A stretch of DNA of 57,401 nt, taken from a virus. Positions 1 through 10,037 of the stretch are shown here, piece by piece. Every line of letters begins with the position of its first letter. Position 1 is the stretch's first letter. Under the pieces are notes generated by a model, which saw only the letters and a list, made by a program, of their open reading frames with translations, made no database searches and was not told the origin of the DNA. Both the position numbers and the translations under genes were made by a program. The DNA lies in IMG/VR virus record IMGVR_UViG_3300035704_000010, positions 1 to 57,401 of that record; one strand, written 5' to 3'.

Positions 1-127
1 CTAGAATTGTTCATACATCACGTCGTAGTTGCCTGCCGTTATCGCCGTGCTCGCCTTGATGCAGAGCGCCTTGTTATTGTTCGACGCCGCCATGACTTGG
101 CCGACGCCGTTTCCGACGGTAAGCGTC
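1..127. repeat. Left copy of 127-bp exact terminal repeat
   Basis: Identical to 57275-57401. It contains the 3' end of the fibre gene on the - strand. A length of exactly 127 matches a common maximum k-mer in short-read assemblers, so I read it as the closing overlap of a circular contig, giving a unit genome of 57,274 bp. Confidence 0.93.
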
Positions 128-2058
128 GCGGGGAATGTCGAGCTCGCAAGGAAGTCGACCGCGAGTCCGGCACTCGTCGGCGACAGGCACGTCGTGGGTG
201 CGCCGAAGCTAAAGGCGGCGTTCCCGCTGGCTGCGCCCGCGACGACCGAAAACGAATAGGAGCAAACGTAGATTCGCTTCGCCGAGACGGCTGCGACGAC
301 AACGGTTGCGGCCGTCGAAATCGTGCCCGAAACCTCTTGTGTGCAGATGATCGGGGCGGCGGCTCCGGCGGCGTTGAAGCCCGATGCCATGAGGTTCGCA
401 GGGGCCGGCGACGCCGCAGTCGTCGGCATCGTAACGGGCATCGGCGACGCGCCCGTAAAGGCTGTTCCTCCGGTATCCGTCGGCGCCGCCTTGAGCACGT
501 TGCCAGAAAACGACTGATAGGGTATCGGAGTCATGCCTGGCGCGGGCGAAGCGATGTTCACCGATTGCGCGGAAGGAAACGTGACTTGCTCGACACCCGG
601 CGCGGACGTGCACGTCAAGATCATCGTCACCGATCCGCTTCCTGCAAAGCTATTAACATTTAGCTTCATCAAGTCGCCGACGACGTAGGTCGCGGTGACG
701 AGCTGGAACGTGGCCGTGTTCGGCGTGGTCGTCGCGGAATAGGGACCGGCGAATACAACGCCGCTGGAATCGGAGACGTTTACGTTCGCGGTCACGCCGA
801 CGGATGCGGTCATGCGCAGTCGACAACTCGCCTGGCCATCGAGTAACGTGACGGCCGCCACTCCATTTGCCGTAGCGATAACGGTCGTTTCGATCTGCGG
901 ATTTGACGTAAGTATGGATCCGTCGCTATTAGCCTGGCACAGCATGGCATTCCCGATGCTTGGCGCAGGCGTCGCGCCGCCGACTAAAGCGTCGTTCCCG
1001 TTGTATTGGCACGCCGGGAACGCACCGACGACGGGAGCCGAAACCGGTGGCGCGACTCCCGCCGAAGCCGTTGGCAATGGCAGCGGCGTCGGCGTGTTCA
1101 TCACGTTGACGCCGGGCGTGTTTTGAACCGTTACGCCGGGGGTGTTTTGGACGTTGACTCCAGGCGTGTTCTGCACGTTTACTGGTTGCGCGCTCGGGAA
1201 CGTCGCCAGCGTGTAGCCGTTGACGTCGCACCGGCGCTGGAAACCGTTTCCGCTTGAAAGCGACACGGCGCCCGTCGTGTAGAAGCACGGGTCGGTTACC
1301 GGTAGCGCGGCGGCGCCGAGGGCTGCTCCAGCCGAAGGCGTCGGATAAGGCGTCGGCGGCGCGCAGAGCGTCGCGATTGGGTTACATGGGATGATATTCA
1401 GCGCGTTGCGCGACGATCCGGCGGCGTTGCTTCCGGATCCGGATGCAGGGCACCATAGGCCCGCCGTTCCGCACTGGATTCCGAGATATGCCCAGACCGG
1501 CGAGGCGGTGCCGGCGGCAATCGGCGTCGCCGTCGGGATAACGCTCGGCAGCGTCGGGATCGGCGTCGGGAAGGTTACGCCAGGCAGCGTGACCGGTTGC
1601 GCCGACGGGAACGTAACGCTCTCGTTGCCCAGCGCGTCGCGTTTCGGCGGCGGCCCGCCAGCGGGCGAGCAGTTGACGGTGACGTTCATCCCGCCATTCG
1701 ACCAGGTCGCGATTGCGATCTCGATCGTGCCGGCCGACTTGGGATACAGCGTGTAATATCCGCCAGCCGAAGTGACCGTCGTTACTGGCAGGCCGTTGTC
1801 GTCGTAGAGCGCCATGCCCTGAAACGAAGAGTCGCCGACTGCTTCAATTCCGGCGGTGAGTGTCCCAACAAAACCGCCGGTCGGCACGAGCGATGCGCGG
1901 CAAGTCGTTTGCCCCCCGAGGTCGAGCGTTAACGTCTGCCCGAGGCCGCTGAGCGTTCCGCCGGCGAACACCGTCGGCGCGGTCTGCGGCTTCGCTGGCA
2001 ACGCAACCGCGAAGACCATGGCGCACGCGAGCAACGCCGGGAAGAGCCGTTTTAGCAT
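1..2058 (-). CDS. Large exported or fibre-like virion-associated protein, 685 aa
   Basis: The protein opens with a Sec-type signal (MLKRLFPALLACAMVFAV, then an alanine-rich cleavage region). The rest is Thr/Ser/Pro/Gly-rich and suggests beta structure. The motif FPSAQ recurs three times, each as FPSAQPV or FPSAQSV, and the centre carries a short tandem repeat of NTPGVxVQ units (roughly residues 290-325). It is the last gene of the tail block, where fibre or receptor-binding proteins usually sit, and it converges with an HNH gene across the circle junction. No domain is recognised. A signal peptide is unusual for a virion fibre, so a protein displayed by the infected cell is an alternative. 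Function is inferred from position and composition only. Confidence 0.6.
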   Translation of the reverse strand: MLKRLFPALLACAMVFAVALPAKPQTAPTVFAGGTLSGLGQTLTLDLGGQTTCRASLVPTGGFVGTLTAGIEAVGDSSFQGMALYDDNGLPVTTVTSAGGYYTLYPKSAGTIEIAIATWSNGGMNVTVNCSPAGGPPPKRDALGNESVTFPSAQPVTLPGVTFPTPIPTLPSVIPTATPIAAGTASPVWAYLGIQCGTAGLWCPASGSGSNAAGSSRNALNIIPCNPIATLCAPPTPYPTPSAGAALGAAALPVTDPCFYTTGAVSLSSGNGFQRRCDVNGYTLATFPSAQPVNVQNTPGVNVQNTPGVTVQNTPGVNVMNTPTPLPLPTASAGVAPPVSAPVVGAFPACQYNGNDALVGGATPAPSIGNAMLCQANSDGSILTSNPQIETTVIATANGVAAVTLLDGQASCRLRMTASVGVTANVNVSDSSGVVFAGPYSATTTPNTATFQLVTATYVVGDLMKLNVNSFAGSGSVTMILTCTSAPGVEQVTFPSAQSVNIASPAPGMTPIPYQSFSGNVLKAAPTDTGGTAFTGASPMPVTMPTTAASPAPANLMASGFNAAGAAAPIICTQEVSGTISTAATVVVAAVSAKRIYVCSYSFSVVAGAASGNAAFSFGAPTTCLSPTSAGLAVDFLASSTFPATLTVGNGVGQVMAASNNNKALCIKASTAITAGNYDVMYEQF

Positions 2059-2095
2059 GTAGGACTAGACCTCCGGTTTTGGAAAAGAACAAAAC

Positions 2096-2638
2096 GTGAC
2101 CAGGAAAGACGACCCCAAAGCCGTCGCCGCTCGCGAACGTGCGGCGCGCTATTACCGACTCAACAGAGAAGCGGTTTTGGCTAAGCGTGCCAAATGGCGC
2201 GAAGGCCACCGAGAATCAGCGCGCTCACTCGCATCGCGGCATTACCGACTCAACCGAGACGCAGCCCTAGAGCGGCATGCCAAATGGCGTGAAACCAACC
2301 GAGAAGCGATTTCGGAATACCGGAAAAAATACTACTACGCGAATAAAGACGCCGAAGTCAAGCGGCATGCAAAATGGCGAATGGCTAACCCTGAAAAGGT
2401 CGCTCGACTAAATCGGGTTCGTCTCGATCGCAAGGCGAATGCTCCCGGTTCACATACCACCCAGGAATGGAGCGCCATAGTAAAGCGGCAGGGTGGGCGT
2501 TGCGCGACCTGCCATCTAAAAGTGAAGTTAGAGCGCGACCACATCGTTCCGCTAAGCCGTGGAGGAACCGACTTTGCGTCGAACCTACAAGGCTTATGCA
2601 AACCCTGTAACGCGTCGAAGAAGGCGAAAACCGCCTAA
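2096..2638 (+). CDS. HNH endonuclease with N-terminal basic repeats
   Basis: A 180-aa protein starting at GTG. Three imperfect copies of a roughly 30-residue basic repeat (pattern YRLNRxAxLxRxAKWRExNRE, around residues 18-100) precede an HNH domain: C136/C139, DHI at 148-150, N163 and C168/C171. This is the zinc-bound beta-beta-alpha-Me nuclease layout of phage homing endonucleases. It lies on the strand opposite to the tail genes, between the fibre gene and a small tail gene, and overlaps the stop of the latter by two bases. That fits an inserted selfish gene. The repeats probably bind DNA (inference). Confidence 0.85.
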   Translation: MTRKDDPKAVAARERAARYYRLNREAVLAKRAKWREGHRESARSLASRHYRLNRDAALERHAKWRETNREAISEYRKKYYYANKDAEVKRHAKWRMANPEKVARLNRVRLDRKANAPGSHTTQEWSAIVKRQGGRCATCHLKVKLERDHIVPLSRGGTDFASNLQGLCKPCNASKKAKTA

Positions 2639-2883
2639 ACTTCCGTGACTTGAGCGCGGCCAGTTGCAGCGTCCCAGATGCAGTAAAGAATTCCGGTGTA
2701 CTTGATGGGTAGCACCCAGCGTTTTTGCGGGCCGATCACGATCGGCGCGTTCGCCTTCGCGAATCCGGTGATCGTGCTGACGTAAACCGTGGCGGGGCTT
2801 TGGTTGAAGACCGTCAGCCCTTTGCGCGCGGAGTTTACGTTCACGAGCACCTGCTGAGTCATGAGCGCCGAGATTGCGGTCAT
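2635..2883 (-). CDS. Small tail-tip-associated protein, 82 aa
   Basis: The start is set at the ATG at 2883, which overlaps the upstream tail gene's TGA as ATGA; the frame is open further upstream but there merely shadows that gene. The sequence looks all-beta (RKGLTVFNQSPATVYVS, later KRWVLPIKYTGILYCIWDAA). It resembles the last 80 or so residues of the upstream 1063-aa protein (GRIGVIITN, then WTMPVSYTGAIWLCWAAA), so the two are probably paralogous domains, perhaps a small decoration or receptor-contact module at the tail tip. No family name is recognised. Confidence 0.7.
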   Translation of the reverse strand: MTAISALMTQQVLVNVNSARKGLTVFNQSPATVYVSTITGFAKANAPIVIGPQKRWVLPIKYTGILYCIWDAATGRAQVTEV

Positions 2884-5800
2884 GACGGGAACGCCGCGAT
2901 ATTCGCCTGCGCGCCGGCGTTGGAATCGGCGGCAGCCCAGCACAGCCAGATCGCGCCCGTATAACTGACCGGCATTGTCCACGTCTGCCCGGGGCCGACT
3001 TCGTCCCAAAACAGCGTCGGGGTAAGCGTTCCGTCCGTGCCGATGAACATCGGAGAATTCGCCCGGTTCGTAATGATGACGCCGATACGCCCGGCGCTTG
3101 CTGCGAGAACCTGCGTCGCGGCAGTTACCACGGCTTGCGTCGACTCGGTTGCCGAGTTCACCGATCCGCTGCTCATCGCTGGCAGCGAGAAGTTAGTGAC
3201 GAGCGCCGTCACCGCGGTCTCGCCGTTCGTCCCCGAGTACGACGCCCCGATATCGACGGCGACGCCCAGCGGAATGTTCGAAAATGGGGCAGTGTCGTTA
3301 AGGGTTATGTCCGACGGCAGCGGCAGCCCGGGGATCTTGCGCGTGAACTTGTGCGACCAGTTCGTCGTTCCGTTGGTGCGCATATAGTATTTGATCTCGT
3401 GCGTCGCGCCGTCTTGCGGGATATTCGAGAACGCCACGAGCAGCGCGAGGTCGCACGCAATGCCGCTGGTTAGCGCCGCCGCCGATGGCGTCGCCGACGA
3501 AACCGTTGGCGCCGGCGGCAGAGTGATCGACGGCAGATTCCCGAGGTTTACTCCGCTCGTTGCGAACAGCGGCCAAATGCCTTGGATGACGCCGCCACGG
3601 CACTCGACGCGCCAGAGCGGAACGCCCAGAAACGAATCGATCTCGGTCGGGCCAGCATCATCGGTGACCGTGAAGATCGCCTCGGCATAGACCGATCGGC
3701 CGTTGATGACCGTCGACGGTAGCAGCCCGATCACCGGGGAAGCTGGGTTCGAGAGATCCGCGCCCCACATGGACTCGCCCTCGGGAGCGACGCCCGAGAA
3801 AGCCGGCACCTGGTACGGCACGCCGCCATGCTTGACGGTCGCCGCGGCGATCGTGAACGTATTGTCGGCGTTCGGAAGAATCGATCCGCCGCCCATGTGC
3901 CCGCTCTCATTGTGGGGACGCTTGCGCGGATTCTTGTGCTGCAGCCGGACCGAGTGCTGCCCGTTGATTTCCTTGATCGTCGCGCCGGCGGTGCTTTTGA
4001 GCACGCCGGATTGAATCGACGCGGTGACGTTCTGCTGAGCCGCGAGCCACTGATACTGTATTTGCGAGACGTTTCGGAACAGCGGAATGCCATTGCTGAA
4101 TCCGGGGATCTCCAGCAGGTCGCGACCCGTTATCCGACATGACGCGACGTCAAGATCGATGGCGTCGTTCGCGAGCGGCCACGCCGAGATTCTGATTTGC
4201 TGGTTGCCCCAGGTTTTGAGGCCCGTCTTCGTCGCAATGTCCGGGCTCGAGAGCGTGCCTTCGAACCAGCCGAGATCGTCGATCGAGTCGGTCTGCAGAA
4301 TGATGATGCGCGGGCCGGCGCCGCCGCTCGTGTCGAGCTCGATCGTCTCGCCTATCTTGTGGTCTTTCGTGCTCGGGCTCGTCGTCGTGATCGTATTGCC
4401 GCTGATCGCACCGATCGTCAACGTTTCAGCGCGGACCGGGCCTCCGAGTTGGCCGGAGTTCGGCGATAGGATGACGTCGTCGCCGACCTGGAACGGCATC
4501 GCCGCGAGCGGGAAGACCGTATTGCCTGCGAGGACGGTGGTCGCAAAGGTCGTTTGCTCGGTGCCGTTCTGCTGGATCGTCGTCCCGGTCACGACCGCGG
4601 CGTTGATCAGCTGCGAGCCGTCCATGTCGGTCGTCTGAATTTTATTGATCGTGTCGCCGAAGCCCGAGCCGTTGTCCGAGAGCGACATCGTGAAGGTCGG
4701 CGTCACGTCGTACATTGCGACGACGACGTCGCCTTTTAGATGCGCGAACGTCGACACGGGGGACGTTTCGAACGAGTTAAACGCCGGGTGCACGGCCGTA
4801 ATGAGTAGCGAGTCGGTGCCGGCAGCGCCGGCGATGAATACGCGGCGGCCGACCTTGATCTGCGCCATCGAGGCGACCTTGAAGGGGTTGCCGGCGGTCC
4901 CGAACCCGGCCGCAGCATCCTGCGTGAGCTTCGTCTCGCCGACGTGCGGCGGCGTGCTATTGATGACGCCGTGGTGGACCTGGCGCAGCGCGTCGACCCA
5001 GGCGGCGTAGGTGATCGGGTCGTTCTGCGAGCCGGTTTCCTGGCGCACGACGGTCGCGATGATCGTCGACAGGGCCGTATCGGTGGCTTGGATATTGACC
5101 GGGAACGAACTGTCGACCAGCAGCGCCTTGTCGGCGACGATCGCCGAGAGGTTCGGCGCCGTCGAAACGCCCTTCGGCACGACGATGTCGCCCTTATGAT
5201 GGACCTTCGCCGAGGCGTGGTTCACCGTGAACGTGCCGGCGCCGCCGTTGATCACGGTGATCGTGAAGAATTCGGCCTCGCCGGATCCGTACGTCCCGAT
5301 TCGGACCTGCTCGCCGACGGCCAACGCGATCGTGTCGCTGCATCCGAAGACGGTCGTACCTATCGGCCAATCGCCGCCGCCGCCCGAGCCTGTCGTGAGC
5401 GACGGTTCGCCGGCAATCGAGAGGAGCGCGCTCTGCAGCCAGTGCGCGCCATCTTTGCCTTGGACGTTCGAGTTCCCGAAGATGCCGGCGTAACGGTTGA
5501 AAAAGCCGTTGCTGTTGATGGAGAACTGATTGTCGAACGCCGTCGAGCGCAGCCGCTGCGTAATGTAGCCCTGCCACTGCAGGCGCACGATCGTCGCGCC
5601 GGCGGCGTAGCTATTGAGCAGCACCGCGGGCAGGTCGAGCACTTCGCCGCCCGGCGAATTGAGCGTCATCGTCCACGTCGGCCCGATTCCCGAGATCGCA
5701 CCGACCTGGAAAAACTCGGTATTCTTCCCGTCGGTGATCAGGATCACGTCGCCGGCGATGACATCGCGGAACGAGAACGGTCCTTGATTCAGCAGGTTCG

Positions 5801-6071
5801 AGACGGTGAGCGACGATGCGCCGGCGCTCGCGGGCGAACTGAGCTCGCATCCGAGCGTGCCCCAGATGACGTAATTCCCGAAGACGAGGTCGAGGATATC
5901 CTCGTACGGTTGCCGGCAATCGAACTGCGCGGTCGCCAGACCGCCCTGCGTCATGTCGGTCCACTGCGCTTGATAGACGATGTTCGAGAGGTCTAACAAG
6001 AAATTCGGGGTCCCAGCATCGCTGGTGACCCCGGGAGGACTGAAGACCTGGAGAACGCTGTATGCGCCCAA
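2880..6071 (-). CDS. Large tail-tip or baseplate protein, 1063 aa
   Basis: A long beta-rich protein downstream of the tape measure gene, in the position of siphovirus distal-tail and tail-tip proteins. It starts MGAYSVLQVFSPPG and has no signal peptide. Gly/Thr-rich segments repeat phrases such as KVGRRVFIAGAAGTDSLLITAVHPAFNSF-like strands, followed by a hydrophobic aromatic C-terminal domain that recurs in the next gene. I infer assembly at the tail tip and possibly host contact. A central-fibre or hub role cannot be separated from a distal-tail role without structure prediction. Confidence 0.65.
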   Translation of the reverse strand: MGAYSVLQVFSPPGVTSDAGTPNFLLDLSNIVYQAQWTDMTQGGLATAQFDCRQPYEDILDLVFGNYVIWGTLGCELSSPASAGASSLTVSNLLNQGPFSFRDVIAGDVILITDGKNTEFFQVGAISGIGPTWTMTLNSPGGEVLDLPAVLLNSYAAGATIVRLQWQGYITQRLRSTAFDNQFSINSNGFFNRYAGIFGNSNVQGKDGAHWLQSALLSIAGEPSLTTGSGGGGDWPIGTTVFGCSDTIALAVGEQVRIGTYGSGEAEFFTITVINGGAGTFTVNHASAKVHHKGDIVVPKGVSTAPNLSAIVADKALLVDSSFPVNIQATDTALSTIIATVVRQETGSQNDPITYAAWVDALRQVHHGVINSTPPHVGETKLTQDAAAGFGTAGNPFKVASMAQIKVGRRVFIAGAAGTDSLLITAVHPAFNSFETSPVSTFAHLKGDVVVAMYDVTPTFTMSLSDNGSGFGDTINKIQTTDMDGSQLINAAVVTGTTIQQNGTEQTTFATTVLAGNTVFPLAAMPFQVGDDVILSPNSGQLGGPVRAETLTIGAISGNTITTTSPSTKDHKIGETIELDTSGGAGPRIIILQTDSIDDLGWFEGTLSSPDIATKTGLKTWGNQQIRISAWPLANDAIDLDVASCRITGRDLLEIPGFSNGIPLFRNVSQIQYQWLAAQQNVTASIQSGVLKSTAGATIKEINGQHSVRLQHKNPRKRPHNESGHMGGGSILPNADNTFTIAAATVKHGGVPYQVPAFSGVAPEGESMWGADLSNPASPVIGLLPSTVINGRSVYAEAIFTVTDDAGPTEIDSFLGVPLWRVECRGGVIQGIWPLFATSGVNLGNLPSITLPPAPTVSSATPSAAALTSGIACDLALLVAFSNIPQDGATHEIKYYMRTNGTTNWSHKFTRKIPGLPLPSDITLNDTAPFSNIPLGVAVDIGASYSGTNGETAVTALVTNFSLPAMSSGSVNSATESTQAVVTAATQVLAASAGRIGVIITNRANSPMFIGTDGTLTPTLFWDEVGPGQTWTMPVSYTGAIWLCWAAADSNAGAQANIAAFPS

Positions 6072-6293
6072 CTAGAGGTATTCCAGCGCTCTGCGCACGG
6101 CGTTGGCGAACAGATCGATGCGGCAATACCCCGGGAGCTTCCCGAGGCCATAGCCGGTGTAGCGCACAAAGCGCACGCCGTTGACGGTGCGCTCGAACGT
6201 CACGCGCGCGGTCGTAACGATTCCCGGCGCGAGTTCGAACGGATAGGTACGATCGACGATGACGTCGTCCTCTGAAAACTCGGGCGACATCAT
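6072..6293 (-). CDS. Small tail protein, 73 aa
   Basis: Begins MMSPEFSEDDVIVDRTYPFE; the first ATG overlaps the tape-measure stop as ATGA, so that start is preferred. The gene ends directly before the 1063-aa tail-tip gene. Compact mixed sequence with no signal or membrane segment. Lying between the tape measure and tail tip it may be a tail-tip connector, but no family is recognised. Confidence 0.65.
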   Translation of the reverse strand: MMSPEFSEDDVIVDRTYPFELAPGIVTTARVTFERTVNGVRFVRYTGYGLGKLPGYCRIDLFANAVRRALEYL

Positions 6294-9200
6294 CGAACGT
6301 TTAGATCCTCGAGCAGCGACGGCAGCGCCGTTCCGAATGCGTCGCGCAGACCGCGCTCGAGCGTCGCGGTATCGGCCAGCGTCGAGCTGTTGCGCACGTT
6401 GATATTGATCGCGACGCTTTGCGACAGGCGCTGCGCGAGGCTTCCGGCGAGACGACCTGGGCCACCCGAAGCGATCGCGTTGGAGTTGCCGCCGCCACCT
6501 GGCGCCTGAAGCGCGAATGGGCTACTGAAGCCGCCGCCGCCAGGGCTCGGGGTCGAGCTGCCGCCGCTGTGCATCCCTCCGCTCAGCGACGACAGATAAA
6601 TGTCGGTCGGCGTGAACGTTTGCATGAGCTGCGAAATCTCTTGACCGTGCGCCTGCACGACGCCCCAGAAGTCGCTCCACAACGCGCGCTTACCGCTGCC
6701 GATGTCGAGGTAACCATCTTTGCCGTCGGGGTTGAAGAACTGCTTGTCGGTCGCGCCGCCCCAGAGCTGCTCGATCTGCGGAAAGACGCCCTGAAGATCC
6801 GACGGAAGCGCGGCTTGGCTGCCGCGGAACTTCGAAACGAACTGCTCCATCAACAGATTCCAGCCTTTGCCGCTGGTCGCCGCTGACGTCTGACTGTCCA
6901 TGACGTACTGTTTGCCGCTGGCGTTCATCGGGTTCGCCGACGTCATGCCTTGCATGTCGGCGTTCGCGATGCCCCACGCGTCTTGCGTCGAGCCTTGGTC
7001 GGGTTCGTTGGCCGGATTGAAGTGATCGCCGAACATCGAGCCCGCGAATGCGCCGAGCAGTATCGATCCGGCGAGCACGCCCCAGCCGAGCGGTCCGGAC
7101 GCAAGCAGCGCCGGTAGCGCGCCGGCCAGACTCGTTCCGCCGAAGAGCGCTTCGAGCCCGAGAATTCCCGCACCGCCGAGCGCGCCGCCCAGAGCGCTGT
7201 ATCCCTTGCCGCCGAAGGCGAGACCGCCGACCATCGCGCCGCCGCCGGCGACGCCCAGGATGCTACCCAGACCGCTGCGCGCGAGCACCGCTGCGAGTCC
7301 CGTCATCGCTGGCGAACCACCGCCTCCCGGCCCGAAATGATAGCCCGAAGAGCCGTAGCCGCCGCCGCTCGCGCCGCCAGACGATGACGGTGCGCCGCCG
7401 CCGCCCGGCCCGAGGCCACCGCCCGACATGCTGAAGTCGGGCGACATGCTGCCGCCGCCACCGCCGTAGCCGCCGCCGTAACCACCGCCGGCGCCGCCGC
7501 CGAATGCGTACGATCCGCTTCCGACACTGCCGCCGCCGCCGGACGGCGACATCGCGCGCGAGATCGCGGCGCCCAGCGTCGACGATGCCCCGGCAGACAC
7601 CGCCGACGAACCAAGTGAACCTGGGCCGCCGGCGCCGAGCTGCACGTCCGTGCTCGCCGTTGCCGGGTCTACGACGCCACCCCCGAACAGCGCTTGAATC
7701 CACGGGATCGCCATGATCGCATTAGCGACCATTTTTGCAAGCATGCTTTCGAACGACTGAAGAATGTTTCCGTAGATGCTCTTTAGAGCATCCGCCATCG
7801 ACCTATTTTGGCCGATAAACCCGTCGACAAACTGAGCCGTATCTTGCCCTACTTCATTGGCGAAAGTCAGCTCCGATTGATAACGGTCCTTCGCTTCGCC
7901 CTCGTACGCTTGCGTTTGTTTTCGGTATAAGGCCTCCAGCTTTGCTTCGCCGCCATTTTGCAGGTCGGTAATAGCATCTATGGAGATCTGGAAGTATGCG
8001 ACCTTCTGTTCATTCGTTAGTTTGAAGGTTTGGAGATCCTCGTCCGTGTCCGCATTCGTTGTGCGGTAAAACTCATTCCACTTTTTCTGTAAAGCAGCGA
8101 TCGCCTCGGCTGGAGCGTTGCTTAAATCGTTATACGCGTTTGTCGTGCTAACGAGAGCCTGTTTGTGGTTACCTAGCGCGGCATTGAGCGAGTCAACAGC
8201 CCTTTTTGCGTCATCCATCGCGCTCTTGGCGTTGGCGACGGCGGCAGTCATGCTCTCGTTTTCCGTCTTGTCTCCAAGCTCTAGGGCCTTTTTGCCTTGG
8301 AGCGACTGCTGGTATCCATCGAGCGACGTCTTCGCCTTATTGTAGGCAATCGTACTCCGTTCGAGCGCCGTCTGGTCCTGGTCTCGTAGCGACGTCTCTT
8401 TGCCGATTGCTTCCGTGAGTATCCCCATCTGCTGATGCAAATCGGCGAGCTTTTGTTTGTTTAGGTCGAGGGCAGCAGCGTTCTCCTCGGCAGCGGTTGT
8501 CGAGAGCTTAATCTTGGTCGTTAGCGCATCTTCGATGACGCTCGCGCTTTGCTTGGCCTGAGCCAAAGCGTTGGTTACGCTTGTCTCTTCCTTTTGCGCG
8601 GCGGTCTGAAGTTCGGTCTGCTGGACTTCCATCGAGCTGGCGGGCGCAACGAATCCGGTCCCACTCCCGGGGCCCTTCATCCCGAGGTGTGGATCTTTTT
8701 GGAGAGTCCCAATATCGCCGAGGTGGTCTTTGATGTTTTTTAGGACAATATCGTATCCGCGAGCAGCCGCATCGGGTCCCAGAAACGCCTGACGAAGCGT
8801 CGTTCCAACGTCCTGACCCGTGACAGTCAGCTCCCGCATCCCGGAGGTACCGTCTTTTATCGTCTTCTCGAAATTTCTTACGGCTCCTGAGAAGTTACCG
8901 CTAAACAGATCCTCGGATCCGGCGGCGAAATCTTTTAAGTATTTGCCTGCGTCAGCTATTACGATCCCGATATCGTGAAAGACATGGTACATATCTTCCC
9001 CAAGCGTATCGGCATTTGCGATTGCGCCGATCATGGAGTAGCTGACTTGCGTTAGGATCGGGAGAAACGTGTCGCCGATCGCGCGGGACGTGTTGTCCCA
9101 AGCGACCTTTTCTCGGGCTTTTGCCTGCTCGAGAGAGCTGGTGTCGTCGAGTTGATCGGCGTTGTCTTTGTGGAGAACTTTCAGAACTTGGCTAAGCGTA

Positions 9201-10006
9201 CCGTGGCTCTGGATGATCGCCTTGATCTGCGGGTCGAGCTTCGCGAGCCCGATGCCGCGGCCGGCTTCGGCGTCGATCAGCAGATCCACGACCGTCAAAA
9301 CGTCCGTGTGCTTTGCCACTGCCGTCTCTTCGGCGACACTGAGGATTGTCTCCGAATCGGATACGCTGATATTGCTGGTCACCAGCCGATTGAGCGCCTG
9401 CGCCAGTTCGCCTTGCGTGAATCCGCTGGCTAAAGACTCTACGTCGAGAAACTTTTTGATTGAAGCTCCGGCCTTGTCCCACGAAGCTCCCTGAGTGTTG
9501 ACCGACGACTCCAGCGTCGACATAGACGCCTGGAGCGCTTCCGCAGACTCTATACCACTCTTGAGTAGATTAAACGTCCCGAAGACGGCAATCATGCCCG
9601 CGCTGATTGCGAGGAAGGCGGGAGCAGCGGCCTTTAGCTCTTCGATCGCGCCCGCAAGGCCCTGAACGCGAGCCGCAGCTGCGCCGGCGTCGACGCCGAG
9701 TGCAGAGAAGCCGCGAGCCAGCGTGCCCGCGGATCCGGCGACCTGCTCTTCGACGTCCTTGGTCTCTTTGAGCGCCGCCGTGTGAGCAACGACTCCACCT
9801 GTAGCCCCAACGGCGGCCGCACCCGTCTTCGTGAGCGCGCCCTCGACGCCACTGAGCGACGAGTTGAGAATTGCGTTTTGCGCGATGAGCTGCTGGACGG
9901 AGGCGTCGAGCTTGGCAAAGGCGTCGTCGCTAACTTTTAGCGCCGATACGGCACTGTCTGCGTTACCAGTTATATCGACGTTGAGTGACATATCCTGATC
10001 GGACAC
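6290..10006 (-). CDS. Tail tape measure protein, 1238 aa
   Basis: The longest gene of the window and the first after the frameshifted tail chaperones, the standard siphovirus order. The N-terminal part is Ala-rich and coiled (KLDASVQQLIAQNAILNSSL). A hydrophobic stretch sits near residues 140-160 (FLAISAGMIAVFGTFNLL), a long helical region continues to about 760, a very Gly/Ser-rich linker lies near 800-910, and a globular C-terminus follows. It fixes tail length and is extruded with the DNA. At the usual 0.15 nm per residue it predicts a tail of roughly 185 nm. The product is assigned from composition, length and context. Confidence 0.92.
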   Translation of the reverse strand: MSDQDMSLNVDITGNADSAVSALKVSDDAFAKLDASVQQLIAQNAILNSSLSGVEGALTKTGAAAVGATGGVVAHTAALKETKDVEEQVAGSAGTLARGFSALGVDAGAAAARVQGLAGAIEELKAAAPAFLAISAGMIAVFGTFNLLKSGIESAEALQASMSTLESSVNTQGASWDKAGASIKKFLDVESLASGFTQGELAQALNRLVTSNISVSDSETILSVAEETAVAKHTDVLTVVDLLIDAEAGRGIGLAKLDPQIKAIIQSHGTLSQVLKVLHKDNADQLDDTSSLEQAKAREKVAWDNTSRAIGDTFLPILTQVSYSMIGAIANADTLGEDMYHVFHDIGIVIADAGKYLKDFAAGSEDLFSGNFSGAVRNFEKTIKDGTSGMRELTVTGQDVGTTLRQAFLGPDAAARGYDIVLKNIKDHLGDIGTLQKDPHLGMKGPGSGTGFVAPASSMEVQQTELQTAAQKEETSVTNALAQAKQSASVIEDALTTKIKLSTTAAEENAAALDLNKQKLADLHQQMGILTEAIGKETSLRDQDQTALERSTIAYNKAKTSLDGYQQSLQGKKALELGDKTENESMTAAVANAKSAMDDAKRAVDSLNAALGNHKQALVSTTNAYNDLSNAPAEAIAALQKKWNEFYRTTNADTDEDLQTFKLTNEQKVAYFQISIDAITDLQNGGEAKLEALYRKQTQAYEGEAKDRYQSELTFANEVGQDTAQFVDGFIGQNRSMADALKSIYGNILQSFESMLAKMVANAIMAIPWIQALFGGGVVDPATASTDVQLGAGGPGSLGSSAVSAGASSTLGAAISRAMSPSGGGGSVGSGSYAFGGGAGGGYGGGYGGGGGSMSPDFSMSGGGLGPGGGGAPSSSGGASGGGYGSSGYHFGPGGGGSPAMTGLAAVLARSGLGSILGVAGGGAMVGGLAFGGKGYSALGGALGGAGILGLEALFGGTSLAGALPALLASGPLGWGVLAGSILLGAFAGSMFGDHFNPANEPDQGSTQDAWGIANADMQGMTSANPMNASGKQYVMDSQTSAATSGKGWNLLMEQFVSKFRGSQAALPSDLQGVFPQIEQLWGGATDKQFFNPDGKDGYLDIGSGKRALWSDFWGVVQAHGQEISQLMQTFTPTDIYLSSLSGGMHSGGSSTPSPGGGGFSSPFALQAPGGGGNSNAIASGGPGRLAGSLAQRLSQSVAININVRNSSTLADTATLERGLRDAFGTALPSLLEDLNVR

Positions 10007-10037
10007 GGTTCGACTACCTCCTTCCTGAAATAATGGA

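Noticed and set aside
4944-5996. Open + strand frame of 350 codons inside the tail-tip gene
   Set aside because: Arg/Asp/Glu-rich shadow of GC-rich coding sequence on the - strand; no domain, no ribosome site, fully inside a convincing gene.
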